Part shown: positions 36,655 to 45,989 of the stretch, in pieces | Layout: the number at the start of each line of letters is the position of its first letter | How positions within the stretch are numbered: position 1 is the stretch's first letter | NCBI RefSeq assembly: GCF_003726095.1 | Contig: NZ_CP026031.1 | Span: 2,790,001 to 2,854,000 of the forward strand | Reading direction: 5' to 3' | From: Niallia circulans | GTDB taxonomy: Bacteria; Bacillota; Bacilli; Bacillales; Cytobacillaceae | Length of the DNA: 64,000 nucleotides | Position numbers and translations under genes: made by a program | Notes under the pieces: model-generated | The model's database searches: none | What the model was told of the DNA's origin: nothing | What the model saw: only the letters and a program-made list of their open reading frames with translations

Positions 36655-38053
36655 TTACAATGGAACAATTCCAACTGGGTTAATAGCATTTGATTTCGCT
36701 TGATTCCATGGTCCTTTATGCAATTCGAAATGTAAATGCTGACCAGTAGAATCACCTGTATTACCCATTGTACCGATTTGTTGTCCTTTGGAAACGACAT
36801 CGCCAGCATTTACTAAACGACTGCCTTCTCTCATATGTGCATACACGGTTGTGTATTGTTGACCATTAATATAATGACTAATAAAAATAACTTGTCCATA
36901 ACTGGTTGAAGGATATGATCTAATAACTACGCCATCAGCAGCTGCGTATATTGGAACTGTTCCAGTCGCTGCAATATCAACACCTGCATGGAAAGTACCC
37001 CAACGATGCCCTAGCCCTGAAGATAAATATCCTGCGCCTGCTGGTCGGGTAAAGCTGCCAGATGATACAGAAGTTTTTGGCTTGGATGCAGGAGAATTGC
37101 TTCCGCCATTAGATGAAGCAGTTGTCTTTGAAACTGCTTTGGAAGTAGCCTTTGTATTATTAGCCGCTTGTTTTTGTGCAGCCGCTCTTTCAGCCGCAGC
37201 CTTAGCTTCCTCTGCTTTTCTTTGTTTTTCTGCTTCTGCTGCTTGTCTTGCTAATTCAGCTTGTCTTTCCTTTTCTAACTTGATTGCTTTTTCCATCGCC
37301 ACTTGTTGATCCTTCAATAACTGTTCTTCCTCTTCTAAAGAGAGCATTTCTGCATGAACGTGATTTTCTTCTTTTTCCAATTGAGCCATTAATTTATCTT
37401 TTTCTTTTTCTCTGCGTTCAATTGAGAACTTAGTGATTCAAGATCAGCAAGCATTGTTTCAAGAGAGCTTAATTTTGACTTCAGCTCAGCTTTTGATTGT
37501 TCCAATAACTTTTTATCTGCTTCTTGTTCTTTAATGATTGTTTGATCCGCTTCTACGATTGTTGCTACTGCACCAACTCTATCAATGAAATCACTGATGC
37601 TTTGCGAACCCATTAACACATCTAGGTAATTAACCATACCACCCGTTTGTTGATAAGATCTTGCACGTTCCTTCAATAATTCATTTCTTTTTTCAATTCT
37701 TGCTTTTACTTCTTCAATTTGCTTCTCTAATTTTTTACTTCTTCTTTCGTAGTGGAAATTTGTTCTTTTTTCTCTGTGATTTTCACTTGTGTACTAGAGA
37801 TAGAAGTATTTATTCTTTTAATCTCTGTTTCTACTGAATCTTGTTGGGAATGGATATCACCTAATTTATTGGATGAATCATCTAGTTTTTTCTTTACGTT
37901 GCTATGCTTATTCTCAAGATTACTTTTTTCCTTATTCAATTCACTGAGTGAACCTTGGGCAGATACTGGTGATGCCGTAATAGATGTATATGCGATCATA
38001 CTACTTACACTTAGTGTAGATACAAGTGTTAATTTTGCTAGTTTCTTTTTCAT
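36655..38053 (-). pseudogene. FtsEX-associated M23 peptidase, frame broken twice at A-runs
   Basis: Three successive reading frames join to one protein of about 466 residues if one A is added at each of two A-runs. Frame 1 (38053-37727) has a signal peptide ending ASPVSA and coiled coil; frame 2 (about 37725-37389) continues it with LEKQIEEVKARIEKRNELLKE; frame 3 (to 36655) has an Ala/Glu-rich helix and an M23 domain with zinc motifs HAGVD and HLHFE. The breaks are at GTAAAAAATTAG (about 37728) and GAAAAAGATAAATTAA (about 37400). Architecture matches PcsB/EnvC-like hydrolases activated by FtsEX. Whether the breaks are real, sequencing errors or slippage sites is unresolved. Confidence 0.75.
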
Positions 38054-38269
38054 TTAGTACAAGCTCCTCCCCCGTATACCAATCGTTAAAATTGGTAAAC
38101 CTGATGTTTTCTCTCTTTTTATAAGTTTTATTTCTTTAATCCCACGTCTAAACAATTGCCAATACATCTCTTTAAAGTAGCATTTTTTCCAATATAATAG
38201 CTTGAAGCACTGTAGTTCTCGCTCTTCAAGCTATTGACCATAAGACTAATTTATTTATCGACGACTACT

Positions 38270-39163
38270 TTACACTCTTAAAAACTTGCGGATACTCATT
38301 ACGGAACCCCATATTCCAATCACCGCTCCCATTACTAGGAGTAACGTAGATACTTGGAATACAAATGGAGTATAATCCAAAATTTTAATATAGCTTCCTG
38401 CTAATTTTGCTTTTAAGAACTGATATGCATAGTAATATATTGCGCTAACCGCAGCTATCGGAATAATCGACCCTAAGAGGCCCAGCCACATACCTTCTAA
38501 GAAAAATGGCCAGCGAATAAACCAGTTAGTCGCTCCGACTAAACGCATAATTTCAATTTCTTTTCTTCTTGCTACAATCGTAATCTTAATTGTATTAGAG
38601 ATTAGGAACATCGCTGTAAATAGCAAACCAATAATCAGGACAATTCCTACGTTTCTACTCATATTGATTGCGCTAAACAGCTTTTCAACCGTTCCTTGTC
38701 CATACCTTACTTTTGCAACATGTTCAAATTTCTCAATCTTCTTTACTACAGCTAATGTATCCTCTGGATCTTTCGTTTTCACCACAAATACGTCGTTCAA
38801 CGGATTATCCTGTTCAAAGAGTTTAAAGGCATCCCCATCTTCTCCAAGACTGGTGATTAAGTTGTTCAATTCTTCTCCTTTAGGCGAGAAAATAACACTA
38901 CCAACTTCAGGAATCGCCTTAATTTCTTCTTCTAGAGCGTTTTTTTCTTCTTTCGTTGCTGCCACATCAATATGCACTCTGATCTCTACATTTTCTTCAA
39001 GGGAAGTCGCTACATGATTTAAATTCATCATAATAACGAAAAATACACCAACAAGGATTAATGTGATCGTTACTGCGCTGACAGAGGCAAATGTCATCCA
39101 ACCATTACGAAGAAGGCTTTTAAAACTTTCTCTTGTATGTCTCGCTACTGTTCTAGCCTTCAT
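38270..39163 (-). CDS. ftsX: cell-division ABC transporter-like permease FtsX
   Basis: The protein is 297 residues from the ATG at 39161-39163, which has AGAGGTG nine bases upstream; the first 11 bases overlap ftsE. Topology: cytoplasmic N-terminus, one helix near 22-45, an extracellular domain of about 120 residues, then three helices. FtsEX uses ATP to activate a peptidoglycan hydrolase (CwlO in B. subtilis, PcsB in streptococci). The adjacent M23 gene is the probable partner here. Confidence 0.93.
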   Translation of the reverse strand: MKARTVARHTRESFKSLLRNGWMTFASVSAVTITLILVGVFFVIMMNLNHVATSLEENVEIRVHIDVAATKEEKNALEEEIKAIPEVGSVIFSPKGEELNNLITSLGEDGDAFKLFEQDNPLNDVFVVKTKDPEDTLAVVKKIEKFEHVAKVRYGQGTVEKLFSAINMSRNVGIVLIIGLLFTAMFLISNTIKITIVARRKEIEIMRLVGATNWFIRWPFFLEGMWLGLLGSIIPIAAVSAIYYYAYQFLKAKLAGSYIKILDYTPFVFQVSTLLLVMGAVIGIWGSVMSIRKFLRV

Positions 39164-39839
39164 AGCCGTATTCACCTCTCGTTTCGTCCCTTACAATTCT
39201 GCCGCCCTCAATAGCAATAACACGATGCTTAATCGTATTAACAATTTCACGATTATGTGTTGCCATTACAATGGTTGTTCCTCTATTATTTATCGTTTCA
39301 AAAATATTCATAATATCCCATGATGTCTCGGGATCCAGATTACCTGTAGGCTCATCTGCAATTACTAGTTTCGGAGAATTAACGATCGAGCGCGCAAGCG
39401 AAACACGCTGCTGCTCTCCTCCAGATAATTCTGTTGGCAGCATTCTTGCCTTATGCTTTAATCCAACTAGCTCTAAAGTATCCATGACTTTTTTCTTTAT
39501 ATTTTTTGGGTTTTCTTCAATAACTTCTAATGCAAAAGCCACATTTTCAAATACAGTTAACGTAGGAAGGAGTTTGAAATCCTGAAAGACAACTCCCATG
39601 TTTCTTCTTAATAACGGAACTTTCTTATCTTTTAATTTTTCTAAATTAATACCATTTATTCGGATACTTCCTTGAGTGGGCTTTTCCTCACGATACATCA
39701 TTTTTATGAATGTAGACTTCCCCGCACCACTTGGTCCTACTACATAAACAAATTCACCTTGATTAATCCTAACATTTATTCCATTAGCGGCTATTACACC
39801 GTTCGCATACTTCTTCATTACATTTTTCATTTCTATCAT
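39153..39839 (-). CDS. ftsE: cell-division ATP-binding protein FtsE
   Basis: A 228-residue ABC ATPase: Walker A GPSGAGKSTFIK, signature LSGGEQQR, Walker B VIADEPTGNLDP, H-loop ATHNRE. The sequence begins MIEMKNVMKKYANG as in other FtsE proteins. It is translationally coupled to ftsX. The FtsEX complex couples ATP hydrolysis to cell-wall hydrolysis during elongation or division. Confidence 0.95.
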   Translation of the reverse strand: MIEMKNVMKKYANGVIAANGINVRINQGEFVYVVGPSGAGKSTFIKMMYREEKPTQGSIRINGINLEKLKDKKVPLLRRNMGVVFQDFKLLPTLTVFENVAFALEVIEENPKNIKKKVMDTLELVGLKHKARMLPTELSGGEQQRVSLARSIVNSPKLVIADEPTGNLDPETSWDIMNIFETINNRGTTIVMATHNREIVNTIKHRVIAIEGGRIVRDETRGEYGYEG

Positions 39840-40450
39840 CTATTATCACACCTGAATTATTTTTTGTATGGATTATTGAAAAGCGAAGAAGGTACATATG
39901 AGTTTGAAAACATAAACGAATCACTGAAGAGTTATGGTAGAAGTGATTTGGTTTATGAATTTATCCTCTAGCAATAAGCTTTATTTCTTTCACTTATTCC
40001 TTCCACTCTTCCATATGATTCAAAAACCAAAATTCGACAAGTTTCAACCGACTAAAAATGACAATCTGCAAATAGTTGCAGGTTGTTACTTTTCTTACTT
40101 AAATTATTATAGCATCATAATACGACAAATTAATGTAAAAAATTATTACATTTTCTTTTCAAACATAACATAAAGTACTATCAATTTCATCATATGCCAA
40201 CAATTCCTATTATTATAGTACTACAAATCGACCTATTTCCCCTTTATTTCTGTAATTTTTCTTGATAAATAGTAATATATACCTAAAAAATATACTGGGT
40301 ATATCCAGTATTTACATAATGAAAGGGGGCGTTTTAGGTGTCCAAAAAAGTTCATAGAATTAATTTCATCTGCATTATAGGAGTTAAAAAGAAAATTCGA
40401 CAAAAACAGGCTAGCTTTTTTTCCTATTTCTGTTAAAACCCACAAAAAAA
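39840..40450. other. intergenic region with no recognised gene
   Basis: About 600 AT-rich bases between ftsE and the yvjA terminator. Short open frames exist but none has a convincing ribosome binding site or motif. It must contain the ftsEX promoter. No cccB gene, found near here in B. subtilis, is visible. Confidence 0.5.
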
Positions 40451-40500
40451 TATCTTTTTTAGTCCAATTCCCATTTCACGAATCAACTCTAAAAAAGATA
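40451..40500 (-). terminator. terminator of yvjA
   Basis: TATCTTTTTTAG (40451-40462) pairs with CTAAAAAAGATA (40489-40500) over a 26-base loop; TTTTTTTGTG follows on the minus strand. Confidence 0.6.
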
Positions 40501-40511
40501 CTCTCATTAAT

Positions 40512-41330
40512 TTATTTAAATCCTCTACCAAGAACCTCTGAAGCATCTGTTACAACAACAAAAGCTGTTTCATCGATTGATTGCACTAATTGCTTAAGCT
40601 TGATAAATTGGGATTGGTCTACGACACACATTAAAACAGGTCTTTCTGAATCTGTATAACCACCATGCGCTGTTAATCTTGTTACACCACGGTCAATCTT
40701 ATTTAAAATCCCTTCTCTTACTTCCTCTTGCTTATCTGTAATGATTAAAGTCATTTTGGAACTGCCAAAGCCCACTTGAACAAAATCGATGGTTTTGCTC
40801 GTTACAAATAGGGCAATTAAAGCATATAAACCTTGTTCAATACTGAAGACGATAGAAGCGGTGATGACGATTACGCCATCGATCATAGCTACACATTTCC
40901 CTAACGAAATGCCTGTATATTTGTTGATAATTTGTGCGGCTAAATCTGTGCCGCCAGTAGATGCCTTGCCTCGAAAAACAATGCCAATTCCTAGGCCAAT
41001 ACCAATGCCCCCATATATCGCAGCTAATAATGGTTCATTGGTCCATGGCTCCAATCCTCTAGAGAGATACACAACAAATGGCAAGAATACGGTACCTATT
41101 AATGTTTTCACTCCAAAGTTTCTTCCTAATAATACAACCCCTAAAACAAATAAAGGAATATTAAGGGCCCACTGAACATAGGCTGGCTCCCAATGAAATA
41201 CCGCCTTCGTAATAGTACTTATTCCACTTACTCCGCCAGATGCAATATTATTAGGTAATAAAAATAAATTAAAGGATAAAGCGACAAAAGCCGACCCTAT
41301 TAGCACATAAATATATTCGCGCCATTTCAT
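40512..41330 (-). CDS. yvjA: YitT/YvjA-family membrane protein (DUF161 and DUF2179)
   Basis: A 272-residue protein with five or six membrane helices up to about residue 180 (including GGVSGIST and KASTGGTDLAAQI) and a soluble C-terminal DUF2179 domain (TRLTAHGGYTDSERPVLMCVV). AGGTG lies before the ATG. B. subtilis yvjA lies in the same neighbourhood as prfB and ftsEX. The function is not established. Confidence 0.88.
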   Translation of the reverse strand: MKWREYIYVLIGSAFVALSFNLFLLPNNIASGGVSGISTITKAVFHWEPAYVQWALNIPLFVLGVVLLGRNFGVKTLIGTVFLPFVVYLSRGLEPWTNEPLLAAIYGGIGIGLGIGIVFRGKASTGGTDLAAQIINKYTGISLGKCVAMIDGVIVITASIVFSIEQGLYALIALFVTSKTIDFVQVGFGSSKMTLIITDKQEEVREGILNKIDRGVTRLTAHGGYTDSERPVLMCVVDQSQFIKLKQLVQSIDETAFVVVTDASEVLGRGFK

Positions 41331-41710
41331 TTTTTTACACCTCTATTTTTTTGTCAGTTTATGTCATATTTTCACGGTGTTCTTATTCGACATCTTTATT
41401 AATGATAAAGAGTATAATCCAGAATATGACATGGTTTTAATATCAGCTTATTCTATAGAAAAAATCCACATGAAAAAGAGGAAGCGATGTACCTTTCCCC
41501 AGTTTTATGCTTCTAAAAAACAAAATGATTCTTCCAAGCAGAGAGTATATCATCTATTATTTGAAGTGTAAATGGTGGCAAATTAGCGTGGTAAAGCAGT
41601 GAAATAACGGGAATCATCTTCAGACGGGTTCGTTATTTTCCGTATTTATGGAAAGTTGGGATAGAATATAGGACCTCACATCAAATGTATGCGAGGTCTT
41701 TCTTTCAAGC
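41331..41710. other. intergenic region with inverted repeats
   Basis: No convincing gene. AAATAACG...CGTTATTT arms lie at about 41604-41641, and the uppP terminator-like hairpin follows. A 64-codon frame at 41377-41571 has no ribosome binding site. Confidence 0.4.
41672..41698. terminator. possible terminator of uppP
   Basis: GACCTCACAT pairs with ATGCGAGGTC with one mismatch. The tract on the plus side (TTTCTTTC) is better than that on the minus side, so its direction is uncertain. Confidence 0.4.
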
Positions 41711-42511
41711 TTATAAAATAAAAATCCAAAAGAGGAAGGCAAGTACAAAACGATAGTAGGCAAAAGGAGCAAGTTTAATTTTATTGATTAGTTTTAAGAA
41801 GAATTTGATCGCTAATAATGCAACAACAAAGGCGGTGATAAATCCAGTCAAGAAAAGAGGGAGATCCTGTGGGGATAAATAATTCCAGCTTTCGAATAAG
41901 TCTTTTCCTGTCGCTGCTGCCATAATAGGAATGGCCATAATAAATGTAAATTCAGATGCTGCTTTATGGCTCATTCCAGCAAGAACCCCGCCAGATAAAG
42001 TCGCTCCAGAACGAGAAAACCCTGGTACTAATGCAAAACACTGAAACATTCCTACTGTAAAGGCTTGCCGATAAGTAACCTCATCAAGTGTTTCTGCTGT
42101 AGGCTTACGTGGCTTCCATTTCTCAGCTGCAAGCATCAGTAAGCCGCCAATTATAAGGGTTATCACGACCGTTCCTGACCGAAAAAGCACTTCCTTAATA
42201 AAATCATAGAACAGGATGCCACCTACCCCAAACGGGATAATGCCAATTGCGAGATGAAAAATACTTAATGTCCCAACATCCTCTTCTGTCTGCCATTTTT
42301 TCATTCCAAGAATACTTAAAATCCGTCTCCAAAATACAAATACAACGGCAAGAATGCTTCCTAGCTGAATAATAATCTCAAATGTTTTTGCTTTTTCTCC
42401 TGTGAATTCCAGTAAATGTGCTACCAATATAAGATGTCCTGTTGATGAAACAGGTGCAAACTCGGTTAATCCTTCCACTATTCCTAATATAATAGCAATG
42501 ATAATCTCCAT
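41711..42511 (-). CDS. uppP: undecaprenyl-diphosphatase
   Basis: A 266-residue integral membrane phosphatase of the BacA/UppP family. The two catalytic motifs are [13 protein letters not shown] (near the N-terminus) and [13 protein letters not shown] (about residues 163-175). It recycles undecaprenyl diphosphate to the monophosphate lipid carrier and gives bacitracin resistance. AGGAGG lies six bases before the ATG. The upstream three-gene glycosylation unit would also use the undecaprenyl carrier, though a terminator separates them. Confidence 0.95.
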   Translation of the reverse strand: MEIIIAIILGIVEGLTEFAPVSSTGHLILVAHLLEFTGEKAKTFEIIIQLGSILAVVFVFWRRILSILGMKKWQTEEDVGTLSIFHLAIGIIPFGVGGILFYDFIKEVLFRSGTVVITLIIGGLLMLAAEKWKPRKPTAETLDEVTYRQAFTVGMFQCFALVPGFSRSGATLSGGVLAGMSHKAASEFTFIMAIPIMAAATGKDLFESWNYLSPQDLPLFLTGFITAFVVALLAIKFFLKLINKIKLAPFAYYRFVLAFLFWIFIL

Positions 42512-42613
42512 GAAGCTCCTCCTATAAGAACAGTATGTGTAAAAGTGGCTATTAACGCCTGTCCATTTTAATATATTTTTTTACCTTCCTATCTAGAATC
42601 AAAAATAAAAAAA

Positions 42614-42648
42614 TACCTGACTTCTTCTTGATTAGGAGAAGTCAGGTA
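42614..42648 (-). terminator. terminator of the glycosylation unit
   Basis: TACCTGACTTC (42614-42624) pairs with GAAGTCAGGTA (42638-42648); TTTTTTTATTTTTG follows on the minus strand. Confidence 0.9.
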
Positions 42649-42653
42649 CTCTT

Positions 42654-44339
42654 TCACATCACTTTATATAAATAAATATGCCAATTGCTATTTTTTGATT
42701 CAAAGTCCTTCATAAAGGTGAGATTAGTTTCTGCTGCATTATTTATCGGAACGGCTGAGAGAACATATTGGCCACCCATCTCTTTCAACGCCTCAACATT
42801 TAGTTGTAAATGATTGATTTCTTTATTAGATCGCTTTGAGTATTGATAATTCTTGCCCAGTTCATCGACGAAAATATAGCATCTCCCGCCCCAGTCATCA
42901 TAATAAGTTCTCAGTGCTTTATTTTTATCAAGCTCTGGCTCTATTATTTTCCTAAATTGAAGCTTGTAATCTAGTGGATAAATATTGCTATAGGAATCAA
43001 GGGTATACAAGCCATTGTATTGTGCTATATTCGGATGAATACCGATGCTCACTACTCTATATTGGTCAAGCGGTTTTCCAATGTATTTCTTTATGTCAGT
43101 AAACTGATCTGTAGCAAAGTACGCTTTATAGCTTGGTTGATTTTTGTACATGATTTGTTCATTTGTTGGTACTAACACAAGTAATTGACCAATAATCAGT
43201 ACATAGACTAACTTTCGTCCCATGTTACGGTTCTTCCATAACATTTTTAAGGTAAGAGCAAATAAAACATATATAATCATTGGGCGCAGATAATGGAAGC
43301 GCGCAAAATTGAAGCTTGTTAAAATACCAAACTTCTCTTTTAATGGCTGCCAGCCTTCAAAAAACCAAAAAGCATACCATGTGGATAAGACAATATTCAA
43401 TAGGTGAAGACCTATGTAAAGTTTATTTTCTCGCCACTGTTTTTTCAAAAGAACAAAAAGTAATCCAATTATAGTCACCGGTAAAATAATATATTGATGA
43501 ATGGTACGATCTTGATTATGACTGATGACATAATTTTTTCCTACAAGCTTTAAGGTTTGGACAAAATCCAACTTTGATTGGTAAAATACATCTCTGTTCG
43601 TTAATTCATCGGATATCGGGGCAATCATCGAAGCAACAAGGCGATAATCGATTGCCAAATAAACCATTGTCATATACAAAATAGCAAAAAATAAAGCCCA
43701 GTTGCTTTTTTTATTCCGCACAAAGTCATAAAGCCAGAACAGTCCCATGACAGCTAGGAAATAGAAAAAGCCGATAACAAAGGTGGAAAAGAAAGGAAGC
43801 AGCGTTAAAACGGCTAAATCTTTCCAGCTTCTTTCACCCTTATAAATATTCAGCATACTCCATAAAGCAAGAGGCATTCCAAGAATACTAAGCATTCCTG
43901 ACGGCCAATAGGGTGTTAAGCTAAAGGCAAGCGCCACACCAATAGTTAAGATATAAGCTTTATTATGCTCTTCTTTCATCACATATTTTTTCAATAATAA
44001 ATACATGCCAATAAAAGCAACAAAATGTGTTATTGCTTGGCAAAGGCCATAGGCAATGACTGGTGGCAAGAATTGAAATAGAAACACCATTGCATAATAC
44101 TCTGAATAATAGGTGTCTCGTGAAAATTCCCCATTCATAATTTGTTCCACTGGTGTATGTAATGGCGAGAAGGCAATTCCGTTATCCTTCATCACCTCAT
44201 ACCAGCCTAAATTAGAATCTAGATTATCATGTACACGCATATGTGCATCTTCATTTAACACAAAATAAGGAAGTACCCATACGAAAATAATGGCAATTGC
44301 TATATAAAAAAACTTTCTTTCTCTTTTTAGATAATTCAT
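42654..44339 (-). CDS. polytopic membrane protein, YkoS/DUF6044-like, probable envelope glycosyltransferase
   Basis: A 561-residue protein with about 11-13 hydrophobic helices (to about residue 390) and a C-terminal extracellular domain of about 160 residues. The build resembles GT-C-type glycosyltransferases that use polyprenyl-phosphate sugars outside the membrane; EDAHMRVHDNLDSNLGW early in the protein contains acidic residues at the place where GT-C enzymes keep a catalytic loop. The start overlaps the GtrA stop by four bases. With the GT2 and GtrA genes it forms a CsbB/GtcA/YfhO-like set. Assignment rests on topology and context. Confidence 0.7.
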   Translation of the reverse strand: MNYLKRERKFFYIAIAIIFVWVLPYFVLNEDAHMRVHDNLDSNLGWYEVMKDNGIAFSPLHTPVEQIMNGEFSRDTYYSEYYAMVFLFQFLPPVIAYGLCQAITHFVAFIGMYLLLKKYVMKEEHNKAYILTIGVALAFSLTPYWPSGMLSILGMPLALWSMLNIYKGERSWKDLAVLTLLPFFSTFVIGFFYFLAVMGLFWLYDFVRNKKSNWALFFAILYMTMVYLAIDYRLVASMIAPISDELTNRDVFYQSKLDFVQTLKLVGKNYVISHNQDRTIHQYIILPVTIIGLLFVLLKKQWRENKLYIGLHLLNIVLSTWYAFWFFEGWQPLKEKFGILTSFNFARFHYLRPMIIYVLFALTLKMLWKNRNMGRKLVYVLIIGQLLVLVPTNEQIMYKNQPSYKAYFATDQFTDIKKYIGKPLDQYRVVSIGIHPNIAQYNGLYTLDSYSNIYPLDYKLQFRKIIEPELDKNKALRTYYDDWGGRCYIFVDELGKNYQYSKRSNKEINHLQLNVEALKEMGGQYVLSAVPINNAAETNLTFMKDFESKNSNWHIYLYKVM

Positions 44340-44764
44340 TTGACGCTCCTAGAATTTTGTTGATATCTTTTTGGAAAAACAAAATATTTTTGTCCAGCAT
44401 AATTTAACAAAGTATAGAAACCACTTCCAAACAAAACGGCGATTTCATCGGTATAGGAAGCGAAAATGTTCCATTCACCAAGCAGCATTTCAACCAGCAC
44501 TAATCCTGCTTTATATGCCAGCAGATAAGAGGCTAAAATTACGGCAATAAAGCGAAGTCCACTGCTTCCTAGAGCGGCATTGCTTTTGAATGTAAATCGC
44601 TTATTTAAAAAGTAGCTCACACATGCTCCTACTGCATTTCCTATAAAAGTTGCGGCCCAATAATCGAAATGAAAGGCGGTCAAGCATAAATAAATCATCG
44701 TTAAACCAATAAAAGTATTCATAAGACCAACTACTAAAAATATAAGAAATGATTTATCCTTCAT
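44336..44764 (-). CDS. GtrA/GtcA-family flippase-like protein
   Basis: A 142-residue protein from the ATG at 44762-44764, starting within the stop of the GT2 gene (TGATG). Four membrane helices and the FVVGLMNTFIGL and FLNKRFTFKS segments are typical of GtrA. Members are thought to flip undecaprenyl-phosphate-linked sugars, or help do so, for wall or lipoteichoic acid decoration. Confidence 0.88.
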   Translation of the reverse strand: MKDKSFLIFLVVGLMNTFIGLTMIYLCLTAFHFDYWAATFIGNAVGACVSYFLNKRFTFKSNAALGSSGLRFIAVILASYLLAYKAGLVLVEMLLGEWNIFASYTDEIAVLFGSGFYTLLNYAGQKYFVFPKRYQQNSRSVK

Positions 44765-45744
44765 CAAGATTGTACCTTTGATCTTTTTTCTATTTTTTTG
44801 CATAGATTGCTTTCAATAATATAACGTGGACGCTGCTTCACTTCTTCATAAATTTTTCCTATGTACTCACCAATTAAACCGATGCTCATTAGCATTAATC
44901 CACCAAGCAGCCAAACAGAAATCATTATAGAAGTCCATCCCGATTCTGTATGTCCCATAAATTTTTGAACAATGGCATATACACCAGCAAATACGCTAAT
45001 AACAGAAAATAAGAAACCTAGTATGGTAATAAGTCGGATTGGCTTGACACTAAAAGAAGTGATTCCATCTAAAGCAAAAGCAATCATCTTACGGAACGGA
45101 TATTTGGATTCTCCTGCCGCTCGTTCCTTTCGCTCATAATAAACCTTTGTTGATTTAAAGCCTAGTAAAGGGACAATCCCTCTTAAAAATAAGTTAGACT
45201 CTTTAAAGCGCAGCATTTCCTCAATCGCTCTTTTACTTAATAATCGGTAGTCAGCATGGTTATAAACAAGGGATAATCCCATTTTCTCCATTAAACGATA
45301 AAAGCCTTGGGCAGTATTTCTTTTGAAAAAAGTATCTGTTTCTCTCTTACTTCTTACCCCATAAACTATCTCATTGCCTTTTAAATACTCTATGATGAAA
45401 TCTCTGATTACACCCGTGTCATCTTGAAGGTCAGCGTCAATGCTTATTACACAATCTGAAAACTTCACAGCCTCTTCCAAACCAGCTAATAGTGCCCGCT
45501 GATGGCCAAAATTTCTTGATAGCTTAATTCCACTAACTAAAGGATCAAACAAAGTTGCATTTTCTATTTTCTCCCATGTCGCATCTTTACTGCCATCATC
45601 AATAAACAATAATTGGCTTTGTTCACTGATTAAATTTTCTTCCATTAAATCGCGCAAAACAGTACGTAGATTCCCCATTGTCTGCTCAAATACCTCTTCC
45701 TCATTGAAACATGGTACCGCAATGGTTAATATTGTTTTTTGCAT
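44764..45744 (-). CDS. family 2 glycosyltransferase, polyprenyl-phosphate sugar synthase (CsbB/YkoT/GtrB-like)
   Basis: A 326-residue membrane-associated GT2 enzyme. A catalytic GT-A domain (VPCFNEEEV, IDDGSKDATW, ISIDADLQDD) covers about 1-225, followed by two C-terminal helices (about 230-310). Such enzymes transfer a sugar from a nucleotide donor to undecaprenyl phosphate at the inner face. It is the first gene of the three-gene unit and has its own AGAGGT ribosome binding site. The sugar is unknown. Confidence 0.92.
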   Translation of the reverse strand: MQKTILTIAVPCFNEEEVFEQTMGNLRTVLRDLMEENLISEQSQLLFIDDGSKDATWEKIENATLFDPLVSGIKLSRNFGHQRALLAGLEEAVKFSDCVISIDADLQDDTGVIRDFIIEYLKGNEIVYGVRSKRETDTFFKRNTAQGFYRLMEKMGLSLVYNHADYRLLSKRAIEEMLRFKESNLFLRGIVPLLGFKSTKVYYERKERAAGESKYPFRKMIAFALDGITSFSVKPIRLITILGFLFSVISVFAGVYAIVQKFMGHTESGWTSIMISVWLLGGLMLMSIGLIGEYIGKIYEEVKQRPRYIIESNLCKKIEKRSKVQS

Positions 45745-45932
45745 TTGTACTACCTCTTTTCTTTCCGTTTATTGCTCAAAATAAAATATCCCTTTTAAAT
45801 TATCCCACTTAAGTAAGACGAACAAACTGTAGAATAGTTTCATAAATTGGAAAAAATTATATGAAAAATATGTAAAAAATAGTGAATAGCTAGTGATAAC
45901 GGATACATTTTCCTGAACTCCCAATAAAAAAG

Positions 45933-45981
45933 GCCAAATTCTAGGATAGATTAGCACATACTAATCCATCCAGAATTTGGC
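45933..45981 (-). terminator. terminator of prfB
   Basis: GCCAAATTCT (45933-45942) pairs with AGAATTTGGC (45972-45981), with further inner pairing; CCTTTTTTATTGGG follows on the minus strand. Confidence 0.85.
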
Positions 45982-45989
45982 TTCATTTA

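Noticed and set aside
37389..37676. Separate small coiled-coil gene
   Set aside because: It is the middle segment of the frameshifted M23 hydrolase, continuous in sequence and coiled-coil pattern with both flanking frames.
40233..40445. 70-codon minus-strand frame between ftsE and yvjA
   Set aside because: No ribosome binding site, no motif, lies beside the yvjA terminator in AT-rich DNA.
41377..41571. 64-codon plus-strand frame upstream of uppP terminator
   Set aside because: No start with ribosome binding site and no recognisable composition.
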